From: Carnegiea gigantea | Lineage: Eukaryota > Streptophyta > Magnoliopsida > Caryophyllales > Cactaceae | Assembly: GCA_029747015.1 (NCBI GenBank) | Contig: JAKOGI010000525.1 | Coordinates: forward strand, 64,501-128,500 | Length of the DNA stretch: 64,000 bases | Direction: 5' to 3' | Shown: piece after piece, positions 1 through 10,430 of the stretch | Numbering within the stretch: the first letter of the stretch is position 1 | Layout of the letters: every line of letters starts with the position of its first letter | The notes under the pieces: model-generated | Seen by the model: only the letters and a program-made list of their open reading frames with translations | Told to the model about the DNA's origin: nothing | The model's database searches: none | Made by a program: the position numbers and the translations under genes

Positions 1-79
1 AGCTAAAAATATTTTCAACACTACCCCCCCCCCCAAAAAAAGGAAAAAAAACCTGCAAACATCCCCCTTCCAAAATCCC
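1..79 (-). pseudogene. LINE-B reverse-transcriptase fragment, left part
   Basis: On the minus strand this short piece reads, with frame breaks, like the stretch that follows the KAPGPDGF-type motif of plant L1 reverse transcriptases (HYWD...EGDVCRFF). It is the continuation of LINE-B, whose other part resumes at 6775 on the far side of LINE-A. A C-run followed by A-runs (27-50) makes the reading uncertain. Inference rests mainly on the matching target duplication at 80-96 and 6757-6774. Confidence 0.5.
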
Positions 80-96
80 AATAATGTTAAGAGGGG
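80..96. repeat. left target-site duplication of LINE-A
   Basis: The bases AATAATGTTAAGAGGGG match AATAATGTTCAGAAGAGG at 6757-6774 with a few differences. A duplication of about 17 bp is the usual size for L1-type LINE insertion by target-primed reverse transcription. Confidence 0.7.
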
Positions 97-679
97 AAGT
101 CAAGTGAACCCAAACCCATCACTCTCGCTCCAGCAGCTGTCTCTCCTCTTCCTAGTTGGTGAAGTTCAAGCATCCACCGTGGTCAACAGCACCCCCCTAA
201 AACCGGTGGGTCTTGGGTCTTTGGGAGCCACCAGTGCTCCTCCTTCACCGACAGCCTTTTCTTTTTTCAATTGGGCTTTCTTCCCTCTCCTCCTGTTTTT
301 CTCATATCTATTCATTGTCAGTGGTTTTTGGATTTTTGACTGTTTTGTCAGAGCGAGCCAGGCTGATCGGCGGCTTCTGTCTCTGCCAGTCAACTTTTCG
401 CCAGTTATCCCATCGTCAACGACTTTTCTGGTCACCACATTCTCACATTCTCATCGGAATTTTTGGCTGCTAGCTTTTCACTCAAATAGTGTCATTTTGT
501 CTTCTGGTTTTGCTAGTTTTTCTGCACTTCGGTTGAGCCTTTCTCTTACCTAGCTGTTTGAATTTCTTTGTTTTCGTGACTGTCTGGCACGTTCTGTTTG
601 AGTGGCTAGCTTCTTGGCATGTTCTGATTGAGTGGTTAGCTTCTTGCCCTGTCATTTTTTATGTTTGAGCTAATAGTTT
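97..679 (+). other. probable 5' untranslated region of LINE-A
   Basis: Pyrimidine-rich sequence with no recognisable protein. An open frame exists (104-553, 149 codons), but its product matches nothing I know and the opposite strand is open too (166-438), so I treat both as chance. The position, between the left target duplication and the first ORF1-like residues, fits a LINE 5' untranslated region with an internal promoter, as known for L1 elements. Confidence 0.45.
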
Positions 680-1930
680 GAGTTTTCGAGTTTTCTCCTC
701 TCCTCTTCTTTGTTGGTGTATGATGTATGCTGAGTGGAAGGTATGTTTTTTTTGGGAGGTGAAGGAGGGGCATTTCGTTTCAGGGTGGTTGAATCTAGTA
801 GGAGAAGCAAGTCCTTCATCAAATTGAGCATTCAGGAACACAGATGTGGATGTGGTTGGCTATTGAAATGGGCCACTTCTGCTCTTCTAAAGGAGAACCT
901 CTTTAGGTGAGAACTTATAAAGGGGCTAATAGATGTTTGTTGCTTCAGCTAAGGAAGAGTAGCAGAGGTAGATTTATTGTCTTTTCTCAATTTGGAAGCT
1001 CGAACCGGTCCAGGACAACCATCTTTACAGAAGGATCAAGTATAGATGGACGGATGATTTGCACTCACTAAGATTCTAAAAAGAGTCTTTGATTTATGGG
1101 CGCCATAAGGTCTCCCCTAAGTTCATGTCTGGTCCCGTAGCATTCACGTCAAGAGCGGGTCATCATCTAAGCTATGCTAACACAGTTCGAGGCAGAATGG
1201 GTGACTCTCAAAGCTCTCTCGTGAAGGGTTGGAGGTGTAGGAAGTGTGGTCCCTGGGATGTTTATGCAGCAATTCTCGATGAAGAGGAGTCTAATTATGT
1301 TGTTCACAACATGCAGGGTGAGCGCTCACCTTCAAGAGATAGTGTGTTTTTTGGAGCAAGAATTATTTTGGTCCGAGTCAAAAGAGTTGTTGCTTGAACC
1401 CACCTCCTGATATCAACCAATTCTGAGGACTGAGAGATCTCTTGGGGAGCTACCACTCTTCTGATAGTAATTCTTCCTGTGGGGATTAAGTGATCCCAGA
1501 GTTTACTTTTGATGATGTGGTGGCAATTCAATCTTCAACTTCGCCTTGTGCTACCAGAAAGGATTGGATTTTTTTACTCCCGAAGAAGAAGAAAGGAAAG
1601 GAGAAGTTGACAAAAGACGTCGGTTCAAGTTCCTCTAGTCTACTGGGGTCTGGAAGGACTAATGTGGAGGTCTTGTTTTGTTCAGGTCAAGCTCAAGCTC
1701 AAACTGATGGTTCTCATGGACCATCTTCTCCTCACTGTGATCAAGTAAAGGTTGTTGGTGAAAGTTCTTCATGGGTGTTGGACCGTATTATCTTTTTCTA
1801 CAAGAGGATGGGGCTTGCTGTTGAGGGCCGAGAAATGGAGTTGCTTTCTCTTTTAGCATCACTGGAAACTATCAACCAGGGGAACCAGTTTGTTAATGAA
1901 AGAGGTGGGGATCTTGAGGGGGGGTAAGAA
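680..1930 (+). pseudogene. LINE-A ORF1 (nucleic-acid-binding protein) remnant
   Basis: Broken reading frames resemble plant LINE ORF1 proteins. Near 735 there is a WEVKEGHFVSGWLNLVGEAS-like stretch typical of the N-terminal half. At 1490-1927 an open frame of 145 codons ends in a segment (SSWVLDRIIFFYKRMGLAVE and onward) that resembles the conserved C-terminal helix region of these ORF1 proteins just before the endonuclease ORF. The minus-strand LINE-B has a related segment at 9598-9795. ORF1 products coat the LINE RNA. Stops between the pieces mean no intact protein. Assignment is by similarity remembered from the family. Confidence 0.6.
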
Positions 1931-1944
1931 CATTGTTTGATGGG

Positions 1945-2830
1945 GACAAGTGTTAAAAGTTATTTCTTGGATTGTGAAGGCGTTCAATTGTCACGTCAAA
2001 AGGGGTGATGTAAAGTGGGTGTTGCGTAGATTTGCTTGTAATATTGCTATTCTTCAAGAATCTAAACAAGTGGTTAGTCGTCACATTGTGGTTTTTTTTT
2101 TTTTTGGTGGGGTCATCATCATGTTGGGTGGCTGTTTTTGCCATCAATGGGCCGTTCTGGAGGTATTATCATTATTGGGACTCTCATGTTTTGGAGCTTT
2201 TGACTCTGGAATCGAGTCCTTTTCTATGTGCTGCAAGTCCTTGGAGGACAATTTTGTTTGGGGTCTTATTAGGGTTTATGATCCTATGATGACAACTGAG
2301 GTTTGCCTTATTTGAGGAACCGGTGACCTTTCTGTCTTTCTAGGGTATCCCTTGGTGTTTAGGTGGTGAGTTCAATGTTAGGTTTCCCTCCAGGAGATGT
2401 ACTATAGGTAGAAAATGACTTCAACTATGTTTTTTGACTTCATTGATTCCTACAATCTCAATAACCCTCCTTTAGAAGGCACCCACTACGCTTGGTCTAG
2501 CCATGAGGAGGGTCCCTATGTTATCCCGTAAGTATCGGTTATTGTTTACCACTAACTGGGATGATCATTTATGGGGAAGCACCAAGTTATCTTTCCTAAG
2601 ATTACTTCGAATGACTTCCCAATTCTTCTTCAAGTCAAGGAGGCTCCTTCTGCCCAGACGTTCTTTCAAATTCGAAAATATGTGGCTTGAGTTGGATTTT
2701 GTGATCTTGTGAAATCCTTTTTGGGAGAGCTCAAGGCTATCCAAGTTATATCTTGGCAAAGAAGCTTAGTTTTCTCAAGCTTAGACTCAAAGAGTAGAAT
2801 AAGGAAGTCTTTGGCCATCGTGACCTTAGT
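1945..2830 (+). pseudogene. LINE-A apurinic-type endonuclease domain remnant
   Basis: The frame opening at 1950 reads LKVISWIVKAFNCHVKRG, then NIAILQESKQ. This is the start of the LINE endonuclease (family pattern: ISWNVRGLN...KR...LQETK), including the catalytic Asn and Glu neighbourhood in altered form. Further on, LEGTHYAWS-like residues (near 2475) and a WNKEVFGHRDLS-like linker (near 2795-2830) follow in family order. Multiple frameshifts and stops. The domain nicks target DNA to prime reverse transcription. It is cut off at 2830 by a MITE-like insertion. Confidence 0.8.
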
Positions 2831-3313
2831 GTAAAAAATCGCACCTAATGCACACCTAGGAGCACCTTGGCATGAGGCTACCAGGTAAGCGCCTTGGAGG
2901 GGATAAGGTGCGTCTCAAGGATGCAGGCTACATCTTCCGTCTTTTCCTTCTTTTTCTTGGCCTTGTCTTTGACTTCTTTTTTCTTCTTTTCTTGGCTTGG
3001 AAGCTAAAAGGTAAGCTATGATTGTAAAGTAAGTGCACAATTTGGGGAACCGCGATGATAAGATGACATATCCTAAGGTTATTTATGATGTTAGTAGTTA
3101 TATTGATGCCTAATCACTTTCTTAATGCATTTATCTAACTTGTTACTGCCAAATACGCTTTATGAAATGTGAATGACTTCTAACATTTTTGCATAGAAGT
3201 GTGCCTTCCATACGTGATGCGTAAGACTTTGCGTTGCATCTTCGCTTTGTGCTTTGGGACCCCATGCACGCTGTGGGACTCCATGCACCGGAGTGCACCT
3301 CGTGCTTTTAAAA
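2831..3313. mobile_element. MITE-like insertion, copy 1
   Basis: About 480 bp inserted in the linker between LINE-A endonuclease and reverse transcriptase. It is clearly homologous over its length to 5488-5945 (both contain TTGGCCTTGTCT, TTGGAAGCTAAAAGGT and GCATAGAAGTGTG). The ends form imperfect inverted repeats: AAAATCGCACCTAATGCAC at the left against AAAAGCACGAGGTGCAC read from the right. No coding capacity. The superfamily is not assigned because the target duplication, which lies in an A-rich stretch, cannot be fixed by eye. Confidence 0.6.
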
Positions 3314-5487
3314 CTAAGAACTTGACTCTAGGCTGGCTTATTTAGTGGACACGATTAAGTTTTTTATGAGAAAGAAGAACAATTATCCCATTTCCTTAGC
3401 GGATAGAATTAGAAGATTGAAGTGAACGAGGTTTCCATGGTGCGTAATTGGATCGCCATCTTCTAGGGACAAACGGCAAAACAGCATCGGAGGATGGTGA
3501 TCGCAAATTCGCAATACCAAATTTTTTCATAGGTACCAAATGGTAGAAGAAAGTTCAATGCCATCAAGAACATTGCACTGGATGGTGAACGGTATGGTGA
3601 AGATTCTTCTATGAAAGGTGCAATTGTTCATTTCTATGAAAAGCTTTATCATGATAATTTTACATCAAGGACATTTCTAGTGGGTATTTCCTACAACACT
3701 GTCAACTTAGAGGATGCCTTGAAGCTTAAAAATGATTTTTCTAACGAAGAAGTCTAGAAGGCCATCAACAACTTAGGCAAGGAGAAAGCGTCGAGGACAA
3801 CTGGTTTTAATATTGCTTTTTTCCACCATTGTTCGAGTGTTGTCAACGGGGAAGTGATGGGTTTATATGGTGACTTTCACAAGAAAGGTCTCTTTAAGAA
3901 AAGCTTGAATGCTTCCTTCATTAGGTTACTCCTTACTGGCCATAGTAGCCGATGATATTAACAAATTCAGACCTATTAGCTTGGTGGGAAGTGTGTATAA
4001 AATTCTGGATAAAGTACTTGGATCAAGGTTGAGAAGAGTCATCGGCAAAGTTGCTGGCCCTCAACACGGCTTCTTCGCTGTTCGCCAAATATTGGATATT
4101 GCTTTGATTGTCAATAAGTGCATTGGCTCTTCCCTCGAATCTAATCATCCCAGTGTCAACTGTAAGTGTTAACTGTAAGCTCTGTAAGCTCGACATCGAA
4201 AAGGTCACGAGTCTTGGACCTTTCTTATGACTACTCTTGAGAGAATGGACTTTCCTGGCAAGCGGAGGACGTGGGTGTATTTTTGTATCTCTACCGTTCG
4301 CTTCTCAGTTTTTGTCAATGGCAAAGCCATCGGCTTCTTCCCTAGTAAGATAGGATTGCGGCAAGGTGATCCTTTGTCTCCTTTGTTATTTGTCTAGATA
4401 AAGGAGACCTTAAGTAGATTGATTATTAAAGCAAATGAAGTTTAGAAGGTATCCATATTAATAGCTCTCGTTCGGAGGATATTTTGATTTCCCACTTGCT
4501 CTTTGCTAATGATACTATGATCTTTTGCAAGCCTAATGAAAGTCACCTGGGTTATTTGAGGGGTATCCTTGTGCTTTTTGAAGTGATGTAGGGGCTTAAA
4601 GTTAACTTATCTAAAAGTGTCCTCATTCCCATTAGTGACATGCCAGAGCTTACTCACTTAGCTCAGTTCAGCACTTGTGGTGTTGACTATCTTCCTTCTT
4701 CTTATTTTGGTATTCCTCTAGGCGACACGTATAAGAGCAAAGCTATTTGGGAACCAGTGGTGGAGAGGTTTCGAAAGAGATTGGCAGGGTGGAAAAACGA
4801 TTGTCTAACGTAGGGAGACTGACTTTATTAAAAAGCACTCTTTGGAGTTTGCTCATCTATTTCATGTTTTTACCATTCCTGCTGGCATTGCCTGTCCCTT
4901 AGAAAATCATAAGAGATTTTCTTCTGTCCCACAATGACTCTACTAATGGTCTTCATTGGTCAATTAGGGGAAAGTTTGTCGTCCCAAGTAAGAAGGAGGG
5001 CTAGGTATTAGGCATCTTCATGATATGAATGATGCTCTCAAGACCAAATGGATTTGGAAGTTTGCTAAAGAGGAGTATGCACTTTAGAGAAAGGTGATCA
5101 CTAATAAATATAGGGTGGACAATTTAGGGTAGTGGGGCAAGAAGAGTCCTTATGCCCACGGGGTAGGTTGTTGGAAATTTATCTCATCGAGTTCGGAGCT
5201 CCTTAAACTTTGGTGGCTTTTACGGCTAGAAAAGGCTCTGGGGTGTCGTTTTGGTATAATGTTTGGCATGATGATCATCCTCTTAATACTCAATTTCCTG
5301 ATCTTTTTAGAATGGCTCGTTTCAAAGATGCAACGGTGTCGGAAGTCATTTCTTAGAATGGGGATCAGAGCTATTGGTACCTATATCTTTCGAGAAGCAC
5401 CAAAGATTGGGAAGAAGGAAGTGCTAGCAATCTTCTTGCTCAACTTGCTAACATGAAGGTAGAGCCTCAAGGCAATGAAGAGCTTAG
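3314..5487 (+). pseudogene. LINE-A reverse transcriptase remnant
   Basis: The series of LINE RT blocks appears in order in shifting frames: DALKLKNDFSNEEV and KEKAS.TTGFNIAFF (3715-3820), NASFIRLL then NKFRPISLVGSVYKILDKVL (3905-4020), QHGFFAVRQILD (about 4061-4100), KPSASS/GFF then [14 protein letters not shown] (4353-4394), and LFANDTMIF (about 4498-4525). In active enzymes the last motif is (F/Y)ADD, so the first catalytic Asp is replaced by Asn here. SKSVLIP, YFGIPLGD and ERFRKRLAGWK follow (4610-4800). Stops and frameshifts are frequent. Interrupted at its 3' side by a second MITE-like element. Confidence 0.9.
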
Positions 5488-5945
5488 TTTGAAAAAGCCT
5501 GCCTGATGAACACCAAGGTGTGCCTCGGTATATGCCCATTAGCACCTCTGTGGGGATTAGGGGCCCCTCAAGGACTCAAGGCTATATCATCCCCTTTTCC
5601 ATCTTTTTCTTTGGCCTTGTCTCTACCTTTTTCCTTCTTTTCTATCCTTGGAAGCTAAAAGGTGAGCTATGCTTATACAGTAAGCGTATGCTTTGGGAGA
5701 ACTACGATGATAAGATATCATATCTTTAGGTTATTTGAGGTGTTAGTAGTTATATTGATGTCTAATCACTTTTTTAATGAAATTTGTCTAACTTGTTTCT
5801 ACAAAATATGCTTTCTAAAACGTGAATGATTTCTAAACACTTTTGCATAGAAGTGTGTCTCGCATTCGTAATGCATGGGCCTTTTCTTTGAGCCTTGCGC
5901 TTTGAGACCCTATGTGCCACAGTGTGCCTCATGCCTTTTAAAACG
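5488..5945. mobile_element. MITE-like insertion, copy 2
   Basis: Homologue of 2831-3313, in the same orientation, inside the 3' half of LINE-A. The ends are near inverted: GTTTGAAAAAGCCTGCCTGA on the left, GTTTTAAAAGGCATGAGGC read from the right end. LINE-A coding sequence resumes directly after it (TAKNFCNTL-like residues near 5955). The 69-codon open frame inside (5520-5729) has no recognisable product. Confidence 0.6.
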
Positions 5946-6386
5946 CAGATGATGAGTCCTCACAGCTAAGAATTTTTGTAATACTCTTCATGATCAATTG
6001 AGTTGCTCTAATTTTCGAAGTCAAAAGCTCCTCCAAATGCTTTTTTTTGGGAGGGGGGGCTTAAGCAGCTATCAAAGAAAAAATTCTCGGAAAATATTTA
6101 CTTAAAAGAAGAAATTTTCATGGGCAAGTAGGTGCTTTATGTGCCTTGAAAAGGAAAAATCAGTCCACCACCTCTTGTGCATTGTAGTTGGGTCTCCACG
6201 CTTTGGCATTTGGCCCTCTCCTTGATGTGTGTTAGTTGAATGCAACCTTTGAAGGTCAAAGATGCGTATGTGGCTTAGAGAAGAAGGATGAAAAAGTTTT
6301 GCGCTTTAGAAGTTTGCAAGATGATCCTCATGGCGATTTGGTGGACTACTAGGAAGGAAAGGAACCGACAGATTTTTGAGGTCAAA

Positions 6387-6406
6387 GAAATGCCCTTTCA
6401 AGATTT
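6387..6406. repeat. left target-site duplication of truncated LINE copy
   Basis: GAAATGCCCTTTCAAGATTT is repeated at 6531-6550 with one mismatch (19 of 20 bases). It flanks the small insertion 6407-6530. Confidence 0.85.
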
Positions 6407-6530
6407 TTTTTTTTTTTTGGGGTAAGTAATCAAGAGGTAAATTGAAAGGACACCAAGGGGATGTCACCCATTTACAAAAGGGGCAAATACAAAAACATTA
6501 TGCCCTTAAGCTCTCATCCATAATGCAATC
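6407..6530 (-). mobile_element. 5'-truncated LINE copy (3' tail only)
   Basis: About 124 bp in minus orientation. Read on the minus strand it runs ATTATG...AGAGCTTAAGGGCATAATG...TTGATTACTTACCCC followed by a poly(A) tail (the T-run at 6404-6418). It is the same sequence as the 3' end of LINE-A itself at about 6633-6750. The 20 bp flanking duplication and the poly(A) tail show LINE-mediated insertion. A SINE that borrows the LINE tail is possible, but homology reaches to its very start, so a truncated LINE is simpler. Confidence 0.75.
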
Positions 6531-6756
6531 GAAATGTCCTTTCAAGATTTCAAACTCTACTTTTTAAAAACGTTGTATAGTTGGGGCTCATGTACTAAAC
6601 AGTGGTACTAATTTGATCTTTTTGGATTTTGTAGATAGTATTATGCACAGAGCTTGAGGGCACAATGTATTATAATTGCCCCTTTTGGACATAGGTGACA
6701 TCCCCTTGGTATCTATTAATGCATCTCTTGATTACTTATCCCAACCCCCCCCCCAA

Positions 6757-6774
6757 AATAATGTTCAGAAGAGG
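6757..6774. repeat. right target-site duplication of LINE-A
   Basis: AATAATGTTCAGAAGAGG follows the LINE-A tail and matches 80-96. Immediately to the right the minus strand resumes LINE-B reverse-transcriptase residues. Confidence 0.7.
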
Positions 6775-7080
6775 CAAAATAGTTAAACCACCTGGCCTCG
6801 TAGCTTTCTCTTTCCCTTAGTCATTGATGGCATTTCACACTTCCTACTCTAAGAAACCGTTTTCATGATCAATGGCATCATTAATACCAATGGAATTGTA
6901 AGAAATCCCATCAAAAAAAGGCCCCAATAGTTGGACTTCATGATCAAGACTCTCGTCGAAGTGAATAATACCTTTTATGGAAAAGCCTCTATACCTCTAC
7001 ATCCACTTTAATTAGCATGAAAGGCATTGAATTTTGTTGTTCCATTTGCCACTCTATGAAAACACTAGGTGTCACAATGA
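6775..7080 (-). pseudogene. LINE-B reverse transcriptase N-terminal part
   Basis: The minus strand reads FHRVANG.TKFNA, then NAINDxGKEKATRPGGLTI, matching the family pattern FFH..AN.RRK.N and W.AI...G..KAPGPDGFTI that opens the LINE reverse-transcriptase domain. It is joined on one side to the endonuclease half through a solo LTR (7081-8370), and is cut on the other side by LINE-A. Stops are present. Confidence 0.7.
7075..7080. repeat. left target-site duplication of solo LTR
   Basis: CAATGA, repeated at 8371-8376. Removing the LTR and one copy rejoins the minus-strand LINE frame as GHCDT.CFHRVANG, the expected GDCNTKFFHRVANG motif, which independently supports the boundaries. Confidence 0.75.
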
Positions 7081-8370
7081 TGTAAAGCTCAAAGGATTAA
7101 GCTTACAATCAAAAGGAAGCAAAGGAGAATGATGAACACTCACGGTTTCCCTTAGAACCAGTGACTGAAATGGATGAATTGGATAGAGCTAATCTTGAGT
7201 TTTGGATACAGAAACACCACCAAAACCAAGGTTAGGGCCCCTAAACCTGAATAAGATACAGAAGATCACCAATCAATCAAGAGTAGGACTATACTAGATC
7301 ACCACCTTAATCGGCCTAGTTAACGATAAGCAAGTGTAGTATTCTGATTTTTCAAGAGAAAACTCTCTCTTTCTTTCTTTCAAATGTCGAAAACTGATTA
7401 CAAAAGTGAAGAGTACAAGCCTTTAAAGGTAAGCTAGCAAGCAAGCAAGCAGCCAAGCATCTAAAGGCTAAGGAGTGAGGTTTCTTCATAATTAAGAAAC
7501 CTCTTAATCTAGCTAACCACACTGTTTTAGCTAACCCGTGTGTTTACAAAGTTAATCCTTGCTTAATCCTTGTTAAGTACATACATTCAGTTTATCTAAT
7601 CTCAATTATTGATGCTAATCATGTAATTAAGCAAGTAATTAAGCCTTAAGCTGCTATCTTGAAATGAAGAAAAGTAGTGATGTGTGACTGGTTGCTTTTG
7701 CATTCCGGCTAGCCACTCACAAAGAAGCTGTCTTCTTCCCTTTCTTCTCATTGGTTTGCTGGGCTGTTCCTCAATGATCGTGTCCAACTGCCTTCTAGAA
7801 ACCTGATTATGCAGCTAGACATGGATTGGACGTGATTAAGGCAATCAACCACCAAATGCACCAATTAGATGCAACCAAGCTTGTGCTGGCAGAATATTGG
7901 AAGCCACGTTTCCCAGGGCAAACGTGGGCATAACTCAACTTGCCACACATGGTTGGAAAGCTTGAGAAGTCCTCTAACAGCTCCAGGTGGAATTACTCAA
8001 TCTAGAGTTTATTTGCTTGCCCAAAAGATCAGAATACCCGGACTGGTCTAAACCGAATCCCAGCGTGCACGGTTTGAAAGATGGACCCGGTTCTTCATCT
8101 TCCACTTGATTTACCTTGATTTAATCACTTGGACTAGGTAGTTAACATCTTGGGGATCCAAAATATGCAAAAATTAAGGACTTAAACCTCATGCAGGCCT
8201 AAGTAGTTAGAATCACAAAAACGAGTTTGCTGGTGGAATCAACCCGTGACCTACTGTTTTGCTTATTAAACTAAATATGGATGATTTATTCATACTTTGA
8301 CCACCAAAATAAGATTACCTTGACTGATTTGATTTTCCAAATTAAGGGGCATGGAGAGATCTCCATCACA
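7081..8370 (-). mobile_element. solo LTR of an LTR retrotransposon
   Basis: A 1290 bp block with ends TGTAAAGCTC...CCATCACA (TGT...ACA on both strands) and a CAATGA duplication on each side. It holds no retrotransposon protein and no internal region, so it is best explained as a solo LTR left after LTR-LTR recombination. Orientation is inferred as minus from general resemblance of its TTTAAAGG/CTCTCT stretch to the promoter part of the minus-strand LTRs at 22.6 and 34 kb. The small open frames inside (7602-7787 minus, 7869-8051 plus) are taken as chance. Confidence 0.7.
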
Positions 8371-9300
8371 CAATGACCTCGTTGTACTGTAGCTCTTTGC
8401 AGCCAGAATACGTCAATCTAATTATGCAACAAACAAAGCTCCTCCATTTTATTCTAGCCTTTCAACTCTGTCGGCACAAGTAACGGTAAGTTGCTACTCT
8501 AAATCCTAAAGCATGACCTCATTTACTTAATTTGCCATCTTGTTGTCCAAGTGCCCAAAAACATCTTTGCTCCACTCTTTCAATTTTATTTTTAAAAAAA
8601 TCAATCTTTTGGCCACGATGAAACCTGGAAAGCCAGTCAAGATCAACCTCATCCAACCAAGCCTTCACCAGCTGCTAACATGTTTCCAAATTTTGAATGG
8701 CCTTCTGGCTATGTAAACATGAAGAAGAATTGGTATATGATGAAAGATAATCTAAGCAAGAACCAATTGATGCACCCCTAAGAAACAAATCTTGCCAAAA
8801 CACTCAATATGCGACATAATGGACAATCTAGACCCAAGTAAAGTGAGCACCTTCCAAGGGGAGATCGACAAGAGTGCATAGAAAGCACTGATGGCCAAGA
8901 AGTCAATCTTTCCCTAAAAAATCTCTCATAGGGAAGCCTAACCACATTGAAATTACATCCAAAATACCGGGGAATGTCCCACAAAAACGTGAAAGTCTTC
9001 AACTCTTCCTATAAACCATCATCTTGTAAGGCACAGTGAAAACCCTCTGGTTGGAATCAATAAGCCCTAGAGTTAGCGAATCCAAAATAATGAAAATGGC
9101 CTAAACAGAAACAAAGGGAAACATCACTCTATAGCTTGCCCACCCTAAAGGCTAAGAGAAATTGGCTACTTAGATCTTAGAAGTATAGGCGCATAGTAAC
9201 ATCAGAATATGTATGTGGCATCCAACTCACGCTCCCTCCTTGATGGGGAAATTGAGTCCCCTCACATTTCAAGAAATCACCTTAATATTCACACCATTAG
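8371..9300 (-). pseudogene. LINE-B endonuclease domain remnant
   Basis: On the minus strand, at about 9295-9240, it reads VNIKVIS.NVRGLNFPIK, the start of the LINE endonuclease (ISWNVRGLN). Downstream come LVDLPLEGAHFTWV (about 8865-8820; family: IDLPLEGR.FTWS) and AWLDEVDLDWLSRFHRGQKI (about 8665-8610), which matches the post-endonuclease linker. Stops and frameshifts break it, and the sequence between the conserved blocks looks shortened. It runs into the reverse-transcriptase segment after the solo LTR is removed. Confidence 0.8.
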
Positions 9301-10430
9301 ATGAGTTCATCTCCCCTCCTGCATTCTTCCCATCGACCTTATAGACCTATGCAGTCCCCATCTTCCCCATCTTATTGGCTTCCACAAATACTAAAAAAAC
9401 AAACAATTCCATTTCTCTACCTTTTAATAATAACTCTCTAATAGCCCACTCCGTTGCGAAAGAGGGTTAACCCTCTGCATACCCCTCTTCTCGTGAACTA
9501 TATAACCGTTCGCTAGCACTTTTACGAAAGCCACATAAATATCCCAAGGCTCACAAGCCCTGGACCTCTATCCCTCCAACGACCCAGGAAGCATCGTTCA
9601 TGTTACCTTGAACAACATTTTTGCATAGGAAATGTGCCTATTCACTGCCTGCAACCTTTTGCCAAGTGACATGGGATGTGTAACCCCAGACCAGTTGCCG
9701 GCCTTAGATCCCTCTAAAAAATAATGGTCCTCAAACTCGCCAAAGTTACTGAATGGAGAGCAGACAATAAATCTATCTCTTTTGTTCTTTCTCAACTAGA
9801 GTGACACACAACCTCAAACTTTCCATCAACCCTCCCTAAGGAACACAAGAAGGAACCAAAAGGTAGAGCTACAGAAAAAATACACAAGGAGGAAACCACA
9901 ACAAAAGACTCAGAACACACCTTAAAAGGCAGCAACGCAATAAGCAAAGAGCTAAAGGCACCCACAGAAGACCCCTGAGAAAACTAATAACTGCGTCAAA
10001 AGAAGTGAAACAATCAGCCGCCAAAAGAATGAGCGGACGACTTGCTTAAGGACAAACAGAAAATTAGACACGACCAAAATGCTAGTCCGTCTTCCCTAAG
10101 TTGAGACTTAAGAGATGTCGGGGAATGAAAAAAAATACCAGGAGAATTTCTGGCGAATAGAAGAAGCATCAACAACTGAAATCCAGCAAGTGACAAGCCT
10201 TTGCATATAGAAAGGGCTAGGAAACTAGACACTCCTACTAGATGACCAACACACCCAACCATGAAGAAGAGACCAGGCAAAGACCAGTTAGAGAGAAAAG
10301 AACAGCCCTAGATGACAGAACCCAATGAAACGAACGCCCACAGCTCACATAGACCTAAGATGGCAGACCTCAGGCAAACATCAGATTACCGCAAGTGGTG
10401 CCCTACAATTCATTAACTGATCAGAGAAGT
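9301..10430 (-). pseudogene. LINE-B ORF1 and 5' region remnant
   Basis: Minus-strand frames at 9598-9795 (65 codons, ...GSKAGNWSGVTHPMSLGKRL...) and the broken continuation RSRACEPWDIYVAFVKVLAN (about 9575-9515) align with the LINE-A ORF1 segment containing CGPWDVYAAILDEEESNYVV (near 1255). The two LINEs therefore belong to related families. Further upstream (10014-10430) the sequence is a 5' untranslated-like region. The right boundary near 10430 is approximate. No intact ORF. Confidence 0.55.

Larger units (their letters stand above)
5950..6640 (+). pseudogene. LINE-A C-terminal zinc-finger (zf-RVT type) region remnant
   Basis: After the MITE-like element the LINE frame resumes. At about 6133 it reads CFMCLEKEKSVHHLL, matching the Cys-x2-Cys...His-Leu-Leu pattern of the zinc-binding domain that follows plant LINE reverse transcriptase. 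Then VKDAYVAWRRR-like and ALEVCKMILMAIWWTTRKER residues (6250-6360), the usual end of ORF2. Between 6387 and 6550 the frame is interrupted by a small reverse-oriented LINE copy with a 20 bp target duplication, and it continues to about 6640. Confidence 0.75.
97..6756 (+). mobile_element. LINE-A, near full-length L1-type non-LTR retrotransposon, decayed
   Basis: Plus-strand plant L1-type LINE. Order: 5' untranslated region (97 to about 680), ORF1 (about 680-1930), endonuclease (1945-2830), reverse transcriptase (3314 to about 5487), C-terminal zinc-finger region (about 6100-6640), then a 3' tail that ends in a C/A run at 6743-6756. Flanking near-matching duplications at 80-96 and 6757-6774 show that it inserted into LINE-B, which has the opposite orientation. 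Every domain carries stops and frameshifts, so the copy is dead. Three later insertions sit inside: MITE-like elements at 2831-3313 and 5488-5945, and a 5'-truncated LINE copy at 6407-6530. Without them the element is about 5.6 kb, a usual length for plant LINEs. Confidence 0.85.

Noticed and set aside
104..553. 149-codon plus-strand ORF and the overlapping minus-strand ORF 166-438
   Set aside because: No recognisable domain, both strands open at once, and the position fits the LINE-A 5' untranslated region.
6407..6530. A SINE family member
   Set aside because: Its sequence is the 3' end of LINE-A over its full length, and no Pol III promoter boxes are visible. A 5'-truncated LINE is simpler.
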